Assembly: GCA_963575745.1 (NCBI GenBank)
Contig: CAUYUJ010021048.1
Span: 182,501 to 246,500, forward strand
Length of the DNA stretch: 64,000 nt
From: Prorocentrum cordatum
Lineage: Eukaryota > Sar > Dinophyceae > Prorocentrales > Prorocentraceae
Direction of reading: 5' to 3'
Positions 45,077 to 55,925 of this stretch are shown piece after piece (position 1 is the stretch's first letter; each line of letters starts with the position of its first letter). The notes under the pieces were generated by a model. It did no database searches, had not been told where the DNA came from, and saw only the letters and a list, made by a program, of their open reading frames with translations. Made by a program: the position numbers and the translations under genes.

Positions 45077-46115
45077 TCACTGCCCTTGCTGGCGCCCTTG
45101 CCCGCCAGGACGGCGGCAGCCCGTTCCTTGGCGTTGGGCCGGGGCTGGGAGGTGGCGTCGGCGGCGACTGTTGCCCCTGAGGGGGCACCCGGGGTGGCGG
45201 CGGGCTCGGCGCTTGGGTGGCCCCCATGAGGCCTGAGTTCCGTCGTCGCCGCCTGCAGCGCCAGCAGCACGGCCCCCAGGAAGAGCAGACTCTGCACGGG
45301 GCCGCTTGGCCTTGAGCCTCTGCTTCTGCGCCTCGTGGGCGGCCCTGGTGGCGTCGCACTTCTGCTTGGCTTCCTGGAAGAGCTGGGCGGCGACTTTTTG
45401 CATGGAGGCCTTGAGCTCCTCCTTGCGCTTGGCAATCTCGGATTCGTCTTCTGCTCCCAACTCGCATTCATCTCCCATGTCGAACATCCCGCCGTCGTCG
45501 AAAGGGTCCTCGGCCTTGAGCTGCCCCTCAAGGAGGGCTTGGAGGTTGAGCTTGGCAGGGGCGGCGGTGGGTTCTTTGGCGCCGACTGTGGCTTGGTACT
45601 CATCCTCGAGGACGGCCTTGTAGGCGTTCTCCGCATCTGTGAGGTCGCTAACCAGCGCGTGAACGAGCTCAGCCTGCACAGTAGTCTGCTTCTGGAGGTT
45701 GGCCAGAATGTCCGTGGCTGCGTTGAGCTTCTTCTCGATCGCAGAAACCTTACGCTGGGCTTGTGCAGCTCGCTGGTGGACGGGGCGGACCACGCTGGCC
45801 TTGTCCAGCTCCGCCTGGTACTTGGCCGCCGTGGTGGTGTCGCCCATCTGAGTGGCAATGTCCACCAGGTTCTGGAGGTCGGCTGGCGAGACTTGGGGAG
45901 TGGCTCCTGCTGCACGTCCCTGGTTCCGAATCCACCGGTTGGTGCCTTTGCCCCCTTTCCCGTCAGCCCATGGCGTAAGTGCAGTGTTGGGATCCTGGCG
46001 TGGTCGGCGACAGTGTTTGCACCAGGTCCAGTGCAGGAGGTTCTGGCCGCACCCGCACATGCTGCATTTCCACCTCCCGGCAGCATGTCGGCCATGGGAC
46101 ATAGGCACGGGCCTG
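45077..46115 (-). pseudogene. LINE ORF1: zinc-finger / coiled-coil protein
   Basis: The minus strand from about 46115 reads 'MSHGRHAAGRWKCSMCG' and 'WTWCKHCRRPRQDP', a C-x2-C ... C-x2-C zinc ribbon. A helical, Ala/Glu/Lys-rich stretch follows, with likely coiled coil ('RAAQAQRKVSAIEKKLNAAT', 'AELVHALVSDLTDAENAYKA'). An acidic stretch and another helical segment follow ('EEELKA..'-like, 'QKCDATRAAHEAQKQRLKAK'). The last 200 bp need a frame change and are Pro/Gly-rich. This fits ORF1/gag of dinoflagellate LINEs, which binds element RNA. The frame also runs upstream into (GAG)n DNA, which is not part of the protein; I place the start at the Met before the zinc ribbon. Confidence 0.65.
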
Positions 46116-46219
46116 GTGGCGAGAGAGGCGCTCTGCGCAAGCTGTGCTCCTCCGAGCACGGTGCCGCGGGACGAACCCCAAGCCGTCTGAGCCAGACAGG
46201 CTACGGAGGGGTCCAAAGC

Positions 46220-46600
46220 TAATCGCTGATCCTCCTCCTCCTCCTCCTCCTCCTCCTCCTCCTCCTCCTCCTCCTCCTCCTCCTCCTCCTCCTCTCCTCC
46301 TCCTCCCCTCCTCCTCCTCCTCCTCCTCCTCCCCCTCCTCCTCCTCCTCCTCCTCCTCCTCTCCTCCTCCTCCTCCTCCTCCTCTCCTCCTCCTCCTCCT
46401 CCTCCTCCTCCTCCTCCTCCTCCTCCTCCTCCCCCTCCTCCTCCTCCTCCTCCTCCTCCTCCCCTCCTCCTCCTCCTCCTCCTCCTCCTCCTCCTCCTCC
46501 TCCTCCTCCTCTCCTCCTCTCCTCCTCCTCCTCCTCTCCTCCTCCTCCTCCTCCTCCTCCTCCTCCTCCTCCTCCTCCTCCTCCTCCTCTGCCTCCTCAC
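46220..46600. repeat. (CTC)n microsatellite
   Basis: About 380 bp of CTC with several TCTC and CCCC phase breaks. It lies directly 5' (on the coding strand) of LINE ORF1. Confidence 0.97.
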
Positions 46601-46689
46601 CCACCCCCCTCCGCCTCCTTGCCCCCATCTCCTCCCCTGACTTCGGATCCGCCGTCCTTTGGTTGGTTCTCCGATTCGTCATTGCGTCG

Positions 46690-46920
46690 GAAATGCACCC
46701 CAAACGATGCGAAAATGCAGGGCAGAAATTACGCCTCAGAAAATAGTAGGGCGGACATTGTCGCAAAAGTATGCCGGAAACAGCCACGGCAAACTAGGGC
46801 GGGAATCGACATCAAAGGAGCTTGAAAATTATGGCGGAAACGTCCGTCTTACGAAACCACTCAAAGCGCGGCGGATCCAGACTCGAGTCGGGGTAGTGCG
46901 CCTCCATACAAGGCCGGCAC
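46690..46920. repeat. Copy of 'AGGGCGGA / GGCGGATCC' dispersed repeat
   Basis: Contains TAGTAGGGCGGACATTG, TCGACATCAAAGGAGCTTGA, ATTATGGCGGAAACG and CGCGGCGGATCCAGACTCGA, all shared with the copy at 52535-52730. Confidence 0.65.
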
Positions 46921-46984
46921 CCCAGTCCCTCGTCCCAGGCACATGATTCCTTGTCTTTTCCCTGTGAGGCCTCCTCCTCATCCA

Positions 46985-48185
46985 CCTGCTGCTCCTCCTC
47001 CTCCTCCTCCTCCTCCTCCTCCTCCTCCTCCTCCTCGTCCTCCTCCATCCTTCCGCGCTACAGCTAATTCCTCCTTGTCGTATCCCGAGACGGGTCGGTA
47101 GGACGGGCTGGGCGTTTCGCCTCAGACTTCGCCCTGCTGCTTCAACATTGAACAGAAGCTTGGAAGTTTGCAACAGCTTCGCGGCTATAGGGGTTGTCGT
47201 TTTCACACTGTGACTCTCGCCTGTCCGCCGCGCGCGCTCGTCCTAAAATTGTGCAGGAGCTTCATGGATCGAGGGCGGGCGGTTTTCAAAATGTGGTTCT
47301 CGCACCAGCGCCGCGCACATTCGGCCTAAGAGTTTGCAAGAGCTTCACGGATGGAGGGCGGCTGTTTTCAAAATGTGGCTCTCGCCTAAGCGTCTCGCAC
47401 ATTCGTCTTAACAGTTCACAGCAGTTTCAAGACATGTTCTTGTTGACGTACCAGAAATTGTGTGTTCGGCACGATTCAGGATTGGATTGTCAGGGCGCGA
47501 CAGTCACATAGATTCGCGGTGTTGTCGTCCCAGAAGCGGTGCTCTGGCACGATTTGGGATCGTCAGGTCGCGACAGTACCGTTGATTCGCGGCGTTGTAG
47601 TCCCAGGGATGTTGCTGCGCTACGGCTGAATATGTTCGACGATTTTCAGACGGTTGTCTTCCAACGGAGCTCTTCCTCCTGCAGAGGAGAAACAAATCCT
47701 TATAGGAGCCTATGAAGAGAGATCTTGAAGGGAAGATATAGTGCAACATCGTTGGTAGGTCTTGGGTTTACACGGGTCCTCCTCCTCCTCTTCCTCGTGT
47801 CTTTCAGCCTCCGCATCGACCTCGCCCTTCTCCCCCCTCCTCCCCCTCCTCTTCCTCCTACTGCCCACGCTCGCACTCCTATTATTCCTCCTTCTCCCTC
47901 CCTCTTACACCTACCCCACCTCCTCTGCCTCCTCACACCTACCCCCCTCAGCCTCCTCACCCCTTATCTCCTCCCTCATCTTCCCATCCACTTGCTGCTA
48001 CACCTGTTGCTCCTGGTGCTTGCATTTCCGTCTCTGCACGGTGCCCTCCGGCAGGCGCTTGCTGACCGCAGCGGCGGCCGCCTGGGTTGTGCGCTGCAGC
48101 CTACTGACCGTCGTGTTGGTCTTCAGCTCGAAAGGCTCCGCCGCCTGACCCTCTTCATCCTCCTCCTCCTCCTCCGTTCCTTTTC
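46985..48185 (+). mobile_element. Composite (CTC)n-bounded repeat, copy 3
   Basis: (CTC)n at 46988-47045; head with GGGCTGGGCGTTTCGCCTCA at about 47107; three to four 80-bp units (47160-47440); tail (47441-47776) with two copies of GTCCCAG(A/G)... and CCTATGAAGAG near 47708; then C/T-rich DNA to 48180 that includes a short complex insert at 48020-48140. Confidence 0.75.
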
Positions 48186-49090
48186 CTTATAGAGGACTCC
48201 TCCCTGTCGCACCCCGAGGTCGGTCGAAAAGGCAGGCCGGTCGTTTCGCCTGAGACTTCCTCACCTCATATGACCCTGATGCTTAAACATAGGCAACAGC
48301 TTCACACATGGAGGGCGGGCGGTTTTCAAAATGTGTCTCTCGTCCTAGCGCCGCGCACACTCATTTTAAAACTTTGCAGAAGCTTCACGGATTGAGGGCG
48401 GCACGTTTTCAACATGTGGCTCTCCCCTTAGCTCCGCGCAAACTATTTGGAAGAGTTAGTAAGAGCTTCACGGATTGAGGGCGGGTTTGTGGCTCTCGCC
48501 TCAGCACCGCGCACATTCTCTGGAACAAATGCAACAGCTTCACGGATTGAGGGCGGGCTGCTTTCAAAATGCGGCTCTCGCCCTAGCGCCGCGCACATTC
48601 GTTTAAACAGATTGCAGAAGCTTCACGGATTGATGGCGGCTCGTTTTCAACATGTGGCTATGGCCTTAGCGCGGCGCACACTCGTACTGCAATTTTGCAG
48701 CAGCTTCACGGATTGATGGCGGTTCGTTTTCGAAATGTGGCTCTGCCTTCAGCGCCGCACACACTCGTTTTTAATAGTTGTAAGAATTTCACTGGTTCTG
48801 GTTAACGTGCCAGAATCTGTGTTTTGGAGCGATTCAGGATTGTTCGCGGAGTTGAAATCGCAGGAATGGTGTTCTGGCGCGATTCAGGATCGCCAAGTTA
48901 GGAGTTAGGCGTACTCGTGGCGTTAATGTCCTGAAAATGATGCTCTGGCACGCTTCAAGATGTTCACACGGTTGCCCCCAAACGGGGCAATTCCCTCAGT
49001 GGAAACGACCCCTTTATAGGGACCTATGAAGAGGCATCTTGGAGGGAGGGCGTATTTCACCATCGTTGATGGATCTTTGGTTTACACAAG
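48186..49090 (+). mobile_element. Composite repeat, copy 4 (no right-hand CTC)
   Basis: Head with GTCGCACCCCGAGGTCGGTC near 48208 and GTTTCGCCTGAGACTTCC. Six 80-bp units with TTCACGGATTGAGGGCGG near 48381, 48463, 48537, 48619 and 48701 (spacing mostly 82 bp). Tail to TTGATGGATCTTTGG and TTTACAC at 49085. Here the right end is not followed by (CTC)n, which makes it the useful exception for defining the element border. It shares its left (CTC)n with copy 3. Confidence 0.75.
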
Positions 49091-49104
49091 TGACTTCGTC
49101 GGGC

Positions 49105-49400
49105 CCAGATGTTGCGGGCAAGATGTATACTCGGAGATTCTTAATGGGCGTCGGGAGGGCGTCACCCCCGCCGACAGACCCCACATCGACACCCGTCGCT
49201 GGCAGCCACCGCGCGCCGAAGGGACTCCGACCCCCGTCGCGGCGCCCCAGAAACCCAGAATATCCGTATCCACTGCGCAATGGATATGGACAAACATCTG
49301 GCCTCTAGGGCCAGATTCTGATCCATACCAACAGCGACTCGGGTGTCTGGGTAAACATCTTGCCCGCAGATGCGCCGGACACCTGGAGTAGATCAACGGC
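49105..49400. repeat. Foldback segment
   Basis: TGCGGGCAAGATGTATACTC at about 49117 recurs in inverted form (GTAAACATCTTGCCCGCAGA) at about 49349. A perfect 8-bp stem (ATCTGGCC-TCTAG-GGCCAGAT) lies between them near 49296-49316. This could be a small foldback element beside composite repeat copy 4. Confidence 0.6.
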
Positions 49401-50089
49401 AATCAGGCGGCCCTCTCCGGAGACGCCGCCAGCCCAGAACTCCGACGTCGTGATTCTTTCAGAACGTCCACCCCCAGAGGTCTGGACCCCGTCTCCAATA
49501 CTGTACTGGTGTTCTTGATGCCAGGCCGTTTTTTCATGGTTCCGAGGCCCGATAGGGGGCCCCCCGGGGCCGAAAACGGCCAAAGACCGCCTGTCGTGCC
49601 TTCTTCGCGACGAGAAGAGGTGGGGGCCTCTCGGCGAGTTGTGGCCCCGTGGTGCCTGCAGAGGTGCGCGCCCTTTCACGAGCCCCCTCGCCAGGGGGCG
49701 GAGGGCAAAGGGCGAGGGAGCGTGAGGGGGGGCCCGGATCGCTCTGCGGTCCAGTCTGAGGTGGTGCACCAAGTGAGTCCTCGCAAAGCTGCCCTCTGCT
49801 TCCGCGAAGACGTGGACCGAGAATGTGCTTCAAGTTCGATGCCCGGCCAGCTCGGGCATCGAAGCTGGGGCCCCGAGGGGAAACTCCTAAAGAAGAGGCT
49901 CCTGGAAGACCTCGCTCAGCCCCTTCCAAAGGAGGGAGACTCCCGAATCTACCTCCCACCCCTTCGTTGAGGCAGCCAGCCTCGGGGGCTCAGGCTGTCC
50001 AAACGGGACGTGCCCGCAGGGCGGCTGGGCCAGCTATCCAGTGGGTCACTCCAGCCAAACAGGGGGCAGGGGAGGGGGCGATCCCTCGT
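49401..50089. other. No gene recognised
   Basis: Open on both strands; Pro/Arg/Gly-rich. Contains a short inverted GGGGCCCC.. pair near 49557 and 49649 but nothing diagnostic. Confidence 0.35.
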
Positions 50090-50905
50090 CGATTGTTTTT
50101 CCCCACCCTCCTTGGTTGGTATTCGTTTTGAATAGAGCACTGCGGTCGCGTCTTCTCCTCCCGCCTCCCGCCTCCCGCCTCCCTCTTGTCTCCTCTTGCC
50201 TTGTGCGTACCTCTTGTGTGTGCATCGTGCCTGCGCCACTTTCGAAGGCTGCTGGGAGGGACAGCATAGTGGGTGGTAGCCGCCGCAGATCCAAAGTAGA
50301 CATCGCCATCCCTTGGGGGCTGCGATTTGCCAAACTGTCGCCACTTTTGAGGGCTGCTTGGGGGGCCAGCATGGTAGCCCGCAGATCCAAATTAGACCTC
50401 GCCATCCCTCGGGGGCTGCGATTTGCGAAACCGTCGCCACTTTCGAGGGCTGCTTGGGGGGCCAGCATAGCGATCTGCGAAACTGTCACCACTTTCGAGG
50501 GCTGCTGGTGGGTCCAGCGGAGTGAGGCACCGCGCAGATCTGAGCGGACCTCGCCGTCCCTGGGAAGCTGCGATCTGCGAAACCGTCGCCACTATCAAGA
50601 GCTGCTGACGGGTCCAGCGGAATGAGGCACCGCGCAGATCTGAGCGGGACCTCGCCGTCCTTGAGCGGCTGCGATCTGCGAAACCGTCGCTAATTTCGAA
50701 GGCTGGTGGCTGGTCCAGCAGAGTGGGGCACCACGCCGATCTGAGCGGGACCTCGCAATCCCCGGGGGGGCTGCGAGCCTCACGAATGCCGCTCGCAGAA
50801 ATATATGCGCCCATGTCACGTCATCACCTTCGTATAACGTCTCCCAAGCTACTCATGCACCGCATTGCGCAGGGGTTGGGTACGTCGCCAGGGTAATTAC
50901 AAGTC
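50090..50905. mobile_element. Dispersed element with 101-bp internal array, copy 2
   Basis: The left flank (CCCCACCCTCCTTGG, TTTTGAATAGAGCACTGCGG) and the C/T-rich lead-in match 24970-25075. About 5-6 units of 101 bp follow at 50232-50790, the first two or three more diverged. The right flank (GAATGCCGCTCGCAGAAATA near 50783, GCAGGGGTTGGGTACGTCGC near 50873) matches copy 1 and similarity ends near 50902. Unit number differs from copy 1 (about 13-14). Confidence 0.85.
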
Positions 50906-51999
50906 TGTTTCCCGTCCCTGAAGTGCTCAGGTGAGGGGACGGATAGGGTGCGTGGCGGACCGACCTTGGACTTTTCACATTTACACCGGTCAGCCTCATT
51001 CCTCCTCCCTCCCTCCCCTCTCCTTTGACTGCTTTCCCCTTCCGTGGAGGAGGGAGGGAGAGGAACGGGGTGGATCCGACGTCCGCATGAATGACGCCGC
51101 AGCGCCACGGGCCGATCCGTCACCCAAAACGGGTGAGGAGAGGGGGCGACCACACGAGGGACGCCATGGCGGCACGGGTCGAAGACTCACCCGAATGAAG
51201 AGGTGGGTCGGTGGGTGGCCGGGTGAGGGGGAAGGGCAAAGAAGGAAGGAGATGGAGAGAGAGGAGTAACGGAGAAGAGAGGGCAAGGGGCGTGGTGGGG
51301 AGCCCTGTCTCTGGATCCGATGTACTTTGGTCGGTTTCGCAAGTAGGGCGGAGAATCCCGCCCTACTTTTCAAGCTCCTTTGATGCCGATGTCCGTCCAG
51401 CTTTGCCGTCCCTGTTTCCACCGCACCTTTGCGGACATATCCGGCCTTCTTTTCTGCGGAGGGGGAAATACGCCCTACATGTTCGCATCGAGGTGACATT
51501 TCCGACACAGTTTTGGGTCAGAAAGTCAAACAGGGTACGGCGGATCCAGAGTCAGGGAGGGGCGGAGGAGGGAGAGGAAGAGAGGGAAACTGCTGGGAAA
51601 GGGGATGGGATAGAAGGAAGCACGGGAGCGTGAGAGGGGAGAGGCGATGGGCAAAGGAAGAGGACGGGAGGAGTGCAAGGGAGATGGGCAGATAGGGTGG
51701 AACGTGATGGGAAGAAGAGAACGGGTGGGAGGGGGCGGGATGGGATGGCAGGGGAGGAGAAGGGATGGGAAGACAGGGGGAGAGGGGAGAAGAAAAGCGC
51801 GGGGAAGGGGCCGGAAGGGCGGAAGGGGAAGGGGGAAAAGGGGCGGGGAGGGAGCACGGGGGAGGGGGAGAGGAGGGGACTGGCCAGAAGAGCCTGGTAG
51901 GGGTACAGTGTCCCAAACTCGATCATCCCGCCCAAGTTGTGTTTACATTTCGCCTTCCTGCTTCTGGTAATCTACTCCGCCTCCTCGTCCTCGTCCTCC
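50906..51999. repeat. GA-rich DNA with a dispersed-repeat copy
   Basis: 51330-51560 holds pieces of the 'GGGCGGA..TCC' repeat in both orientations (TAGGGCGGAGAATCCCGCCCTA is a near-perfect palindrome at about 51343-51364; ACGGCGGATCCAGAGTC at 51538). 51560-51900 is irregular purine-rich DNA. No gene seen. Confidence 0.55.
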
Positions 52000-52240
52000 T
52001 GCACCTCGCCCTTCTGCACTCCTTCCTCCTGCTCCTCCTGCTCCTCCTGCTCCTCCTTCTCCTCCTGCTACTTCTCATCCCTCTCGCCTCGCTCCTCCTC
52101 GTCATTATTCCCCCCCGTCCACCTGCAGCTCTTGCTGCTGCCGCTACTAAGGCTGCTACTTCCCCTCCTCCTTCTCCTCTCCATCCTCCTCCTCCTCCTC
52201 CTCCTCCTCCTCCTCCTCCTCCTCCTCCTCCTCCTCCTCA
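52000..52240. repeat. CTC-rich and pure (CTC)n microsatellite
   Basis: Irregular CTCCTG at 52020-52070, pure (CTC)n at about 52183-52238. Confidence 0.95.
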
Positions 52241-53535
52241 CTTACACGCTAGGCGGCCCCTTTGCAAAAGTGACTTTTGGGGCGCGGCTCTAGGGGGACC
52301 GCGGGGAGACCAAATCCGATCTCGTGGGCCATTGCTTGGGGGGGCCCCGTGGGCAGGCACCAAAGGTCACTCCAGCGAAGATTCACTCTTACTCCGAGCC
52401 GCCGCCCACCCCCCGCCCCCCCACACCTTCAGGATCCCGTTGGCCACGGCGGACATGCCCGGCACGCCTGTGCGATGCCAAGAAGACAGCTGATTCTCCT
52501 ACCTAGAGCTGTGGCGGAAGTGCACATCAAGCGATACGAAAAATTAGGGCGGAAGCCTCTCCCTCGGAAAATGGGGCAGATATTTCCGCGATGGTTCGGC
52601 GGACAGGGCGACGGCAAGGTAGGGCGGACATCGACATCAAGGGAGCCTACAAAATTGGGCGGAAATTCTCGCCCTCCCTGACGAAATCGCCCAGGAGGTA
52701 CGGCGGATCCGGAGTCAAGGTCCCCGCGCGCGAGGCCTGAAAGGTCGCACTGCACTCGCCTGCTCCGGCTCGCCACGGCCTCTGGCCCGAGGGGCTCCGC
52801 ACGAGCAGACCCAGAGAGGTCGGCCGAAATATCTTTCTGCGGCAGGCAGCCCCACGAGCAGCTGCCACCTCCCAGGCGAAACGCCTCGTTGCGATGGCGG
52901 CGATTCGCAGCGTCAGGGCAGAAACGCGACCGCCTGTCGTGGACGAGCAGCCGCAAAACAGTGGAAAAGTCCAGGAGGTGGGAACAGGCAAGAGGAAAAG
53001 AGAGAGAGAGAGAGACAGAGAAAGAGAAAGAGACGTGCAGACAAAGCTTTGAGACAATGGGGACGTCCTCTGGGGCGGTCGGAGCGCCAGGTCAGTGCGG
53101 GCCCTCCCCTCCCCTTCCGCCCCACCCCCTCCTCCACCTTCTCCTCTTCACCTCTCCTTCTCCGTCCGCCTGTTCTTCCTCCGTTCTTCATCACCCTAGT
53201 GCCAAATCCCTCTTCCACTACCTCCTGCCTCATCCTCATTCCCCATCTCTCCCTCCTGTCCTCCGCATTCAGCAGACAAATCCGATCAGACATCTTGCTA
53301 TAAGAAATGTTGGGACATGTTCTTCATCGACCTTTGAGGGTCACACGGTGGCCCAGAGATTCAGCAGATTCCTGGGGTCATCGGGGGATTAGAAATGGTC
53401 ACCTGCTTGCAGGCCGATTTCTTAATGTATGCCCCTGCTGTACCCCATCTGGACACCTCAGACAAGTACTATCAGAAAACATCCCGAAGACCTCGGGATC
53501 CCCCTCTCCCCCCTTCCACGCCCTGCTCCTCTTTG
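52241..53535. other. No gene; dispersed-repeat copy at 52535-52730
   Basis: 52535-52730 carries TTAGGGCGGAAGCC, TAGGGCGGACATCGACATCA, ATTGGGCGGAAATTCTCGCC and TACGGCGGATCCGGAGTCAA. A short (GA)n lies at 53000-53035. The remainder has no convincing frame. Confidence 0.5.
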
Positions 53536-53539
53536 CTCC

Positions 53540-54189
53540 CTCTTTCTCCTCCTCCTCCTCCTCCTGCTGCTGCTCCTCCTCCTCCCCCTCCTCCTCGAGA
53601 CGTCGGAGGACACTGGCGGCTTCATATCTGGAAGGGAGTGGGCGTTGGGACCTGTGCGCCTTCGGGGTCGTACCGAGATGCCCTCAACTAGAAGTCACTG
53701 GCGCCAGTGCCAGACAACGATGGAGCAATTTCTCCGCCCATCGCCCGACTATTTACACTTCTCCGCTTCGACTCACTCTCCATCCTACTCCACCTCATCA
53801 TCCCAGTTCGTTATCATCTTATCTTTCCTATTCCCACTTTGCCCCATCCTCCACTTCATCGTCACCCTCCTGCCGTCTCTGCTGTTAGGCTCCTCGTCGA
53901 TCATCTCCATGTCCTTCTCCTGATCCCTCACTCATCCTGCTCTCCTTTTCACTCTCCCACCCTCCTGCGTTCCCTCATCCTCCTTCTCCTCCTCCTCCTC
54001 CTCCTCTCCTCCTCCTCCTCCTCCTCATCATCATCATCATCCCCTGCTCTGGCAACGGTGCTACTGAGCGCTGCCGCCCCCGCCGCCCTTCCGGCCAATG
54101 CCGCTACTTCTTCCGTCTTCCTCCTCGTCCTCCTCCTCCTCCTCCTCCTCCTCCTCCTCCTCCTCCTCCTCCTCCTCATCATCATCATC

Positions 54190-54228
<39 letters not shown>

Positions 54229-54229
54229 G

Positions 54230-54267
<38 letters not shown>

Positions 54268-54268
54268 G

Positions 54269-54357
<89 letters not shown>

Positions 54358-54370
54358 GCATCATCATCGT
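53540..54370. repeat. (CTC)n and (ATC)n microsatellites
   Basis: CTC at 53545-53600, 53975-54040 and 54125-54177; (ATC)n at 54177-54368 with CAG interruptions every 36-90 bp. Complex DNA of about 370 bp at 53600-53970 shows no gene. Confidence 0.95.
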
Positions 54371-54644
54371 CCTCCTCGTCCTCCTTCCTCCTCCTCCCTC
54401 CTCCTCCTCCCTTTCACCTCCCTTTTCCTCCTCCTCGTCTGCCGCCCCCCCCCCCAGCCCCCACTTCCTCCTCCGCCCCACCCCCCTGCTCCACCTCCTC
54501 GTCCTCCACCACCTCCACCTCCCCTCTTACACCTCTTCCTTTTCCTCCTCGAGAACGGGGGACTGTGGAGCCCCTCGGGGTCGAGGACGCGCGCGCGCGA
54601 GACTTTCACACTGAGTTCGCGCGACCGTCTTTGAATGCTCTGCG

Positions 54645-55925
54645 TGCTCTGTGGCGTCCTCCTCTCTATCCTCCTCGTTCTCCTCCTCCTCCCCTCCCCC
54701 CTCTCCTCCTCCCTTTCCCTGTCCTCCTCCTCCTCCTCCTCCTCCTCCTCCTCCTCTTCCTCCTGCTTCTCCTCCATTCCTTTTCCTGATGAATAACTTC
54801 TCCTTGTCGCACCCCGAGGCCTGTCTTTAGGGCGGGCTGGGCGTTTCGCCTGAGACTTCCTCACAATTTCTGACTATGAAGTGTAGACAGTGGCAACATC
54901 TTCACAGATGGAGGGCGGGCCGTTTTCAACATGTGGCTCTCGCCTTCGCGCTGTGCAGATTCGTTTACAGACTTGCAACAGCTTCACAGGTGGAGGTCGG
55001 GACGTTTTCAAAATGTTGTTTTCACCGCAACGCTGCGCAATTTTTCCTAAAAACTTGCAAGGTGTTCACGGGTTGAGGGCGACCCGTTTTCAAAATGTGG
55101 CTCTCGCCTTAGCGCCGCGCACACGGGATTTAAACATATGCAAGAGCTTCACGGATTGAGGGCGGCTCTTTTTCAAAATGTGGCTCTCGCCTTAGCGCCG
55201 CACATGTTCGTTCATAGAATTTGCAAGAGCTTCACGGAATCCCACGATCAGAGTACCAGACAGAGCGTTGTGGAAGGATTCAGGATTATGCGGGTGCAAC
55301 AAATACGTTGGTTCGCGTTGTTGAAGTCCCAGGAATGGCGTTCTGGCACGATTCAGGCTCGTGAGGACGCAACAGTCAGGTTGATCCGTGGCGCTGGAAC
55401 CCCGAGAACAATGTTTCGGCATGCTTCAGGATCTTCAAACGGTTGTCTTGCAACGAGGCAGTTCCCTCAATGAGAATGAGCCGTTGCACAGGCCAATGAA
55501 AAAGGAGCTTGGAGGAAGGGTTTATTCCAACATCGTTAATGACTCTTGGGTTTACTCTGGTGCTCCTCCTCCTCCTCCTCCAACTCCTCCTCTTCCTCTC
55601 CTCCTCCTCCTCCTCCGCCTCCTCCTCCTCATCATCATCCTCCCCCTTCTCCCCCTCCTCCCCCTCCTTCCCCTTTTCCTCCACCTCCTCCACCTCCTCC
55701 CCTACACCCACCTCTTCCCCTCCAGCTCCTCCGTCCTCCGTTCGCCGTCCTCCCTCCTCCATCTCCTCCTCCTTCGAGAAGAGGCGGAGGAGACTGAGGA
55801 GGAGTGGGGGAGAGGAGGGGGGTGGAGGAGGAGACTGAGGAGGAGGAGGAGGACGACGACGACGAAGATACTCCCCCTCCTCCTCCTCCTCCTCCTCCTC
55901 CTCCTCCTCCTCCTCCTCCTCTTCT
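54645..55925 (+). mobile_element. Composite (CTC)n-bounded repeat, copy 5
   Basis: (CTC)n at 54648-54775; head with GTCGCACCCCGAGGCCTGTC near 54807 and GGGCGTTTCGCCTGAGACTT; four 80-85-bp units (54881-55235); tail with ATTCAGGCTCGTGAGGACGC near 55351 and TTCCAACATCGTTAATGACT near 55526; then (CTC)n and C/T-rich DNA (55560-55925) with a GGA/GACGAC insert at 55780-55865. Best-preserved full copy. Confidence 0.8.

Noticed and set aside
45058-46600. 507-codon ORF1 including a Glu/Arg/Gly N-terminus
   Set aside because: The first 120-130 codons are the (GAG)n array; I start ORF1 at the Met before the zinc ribbon.
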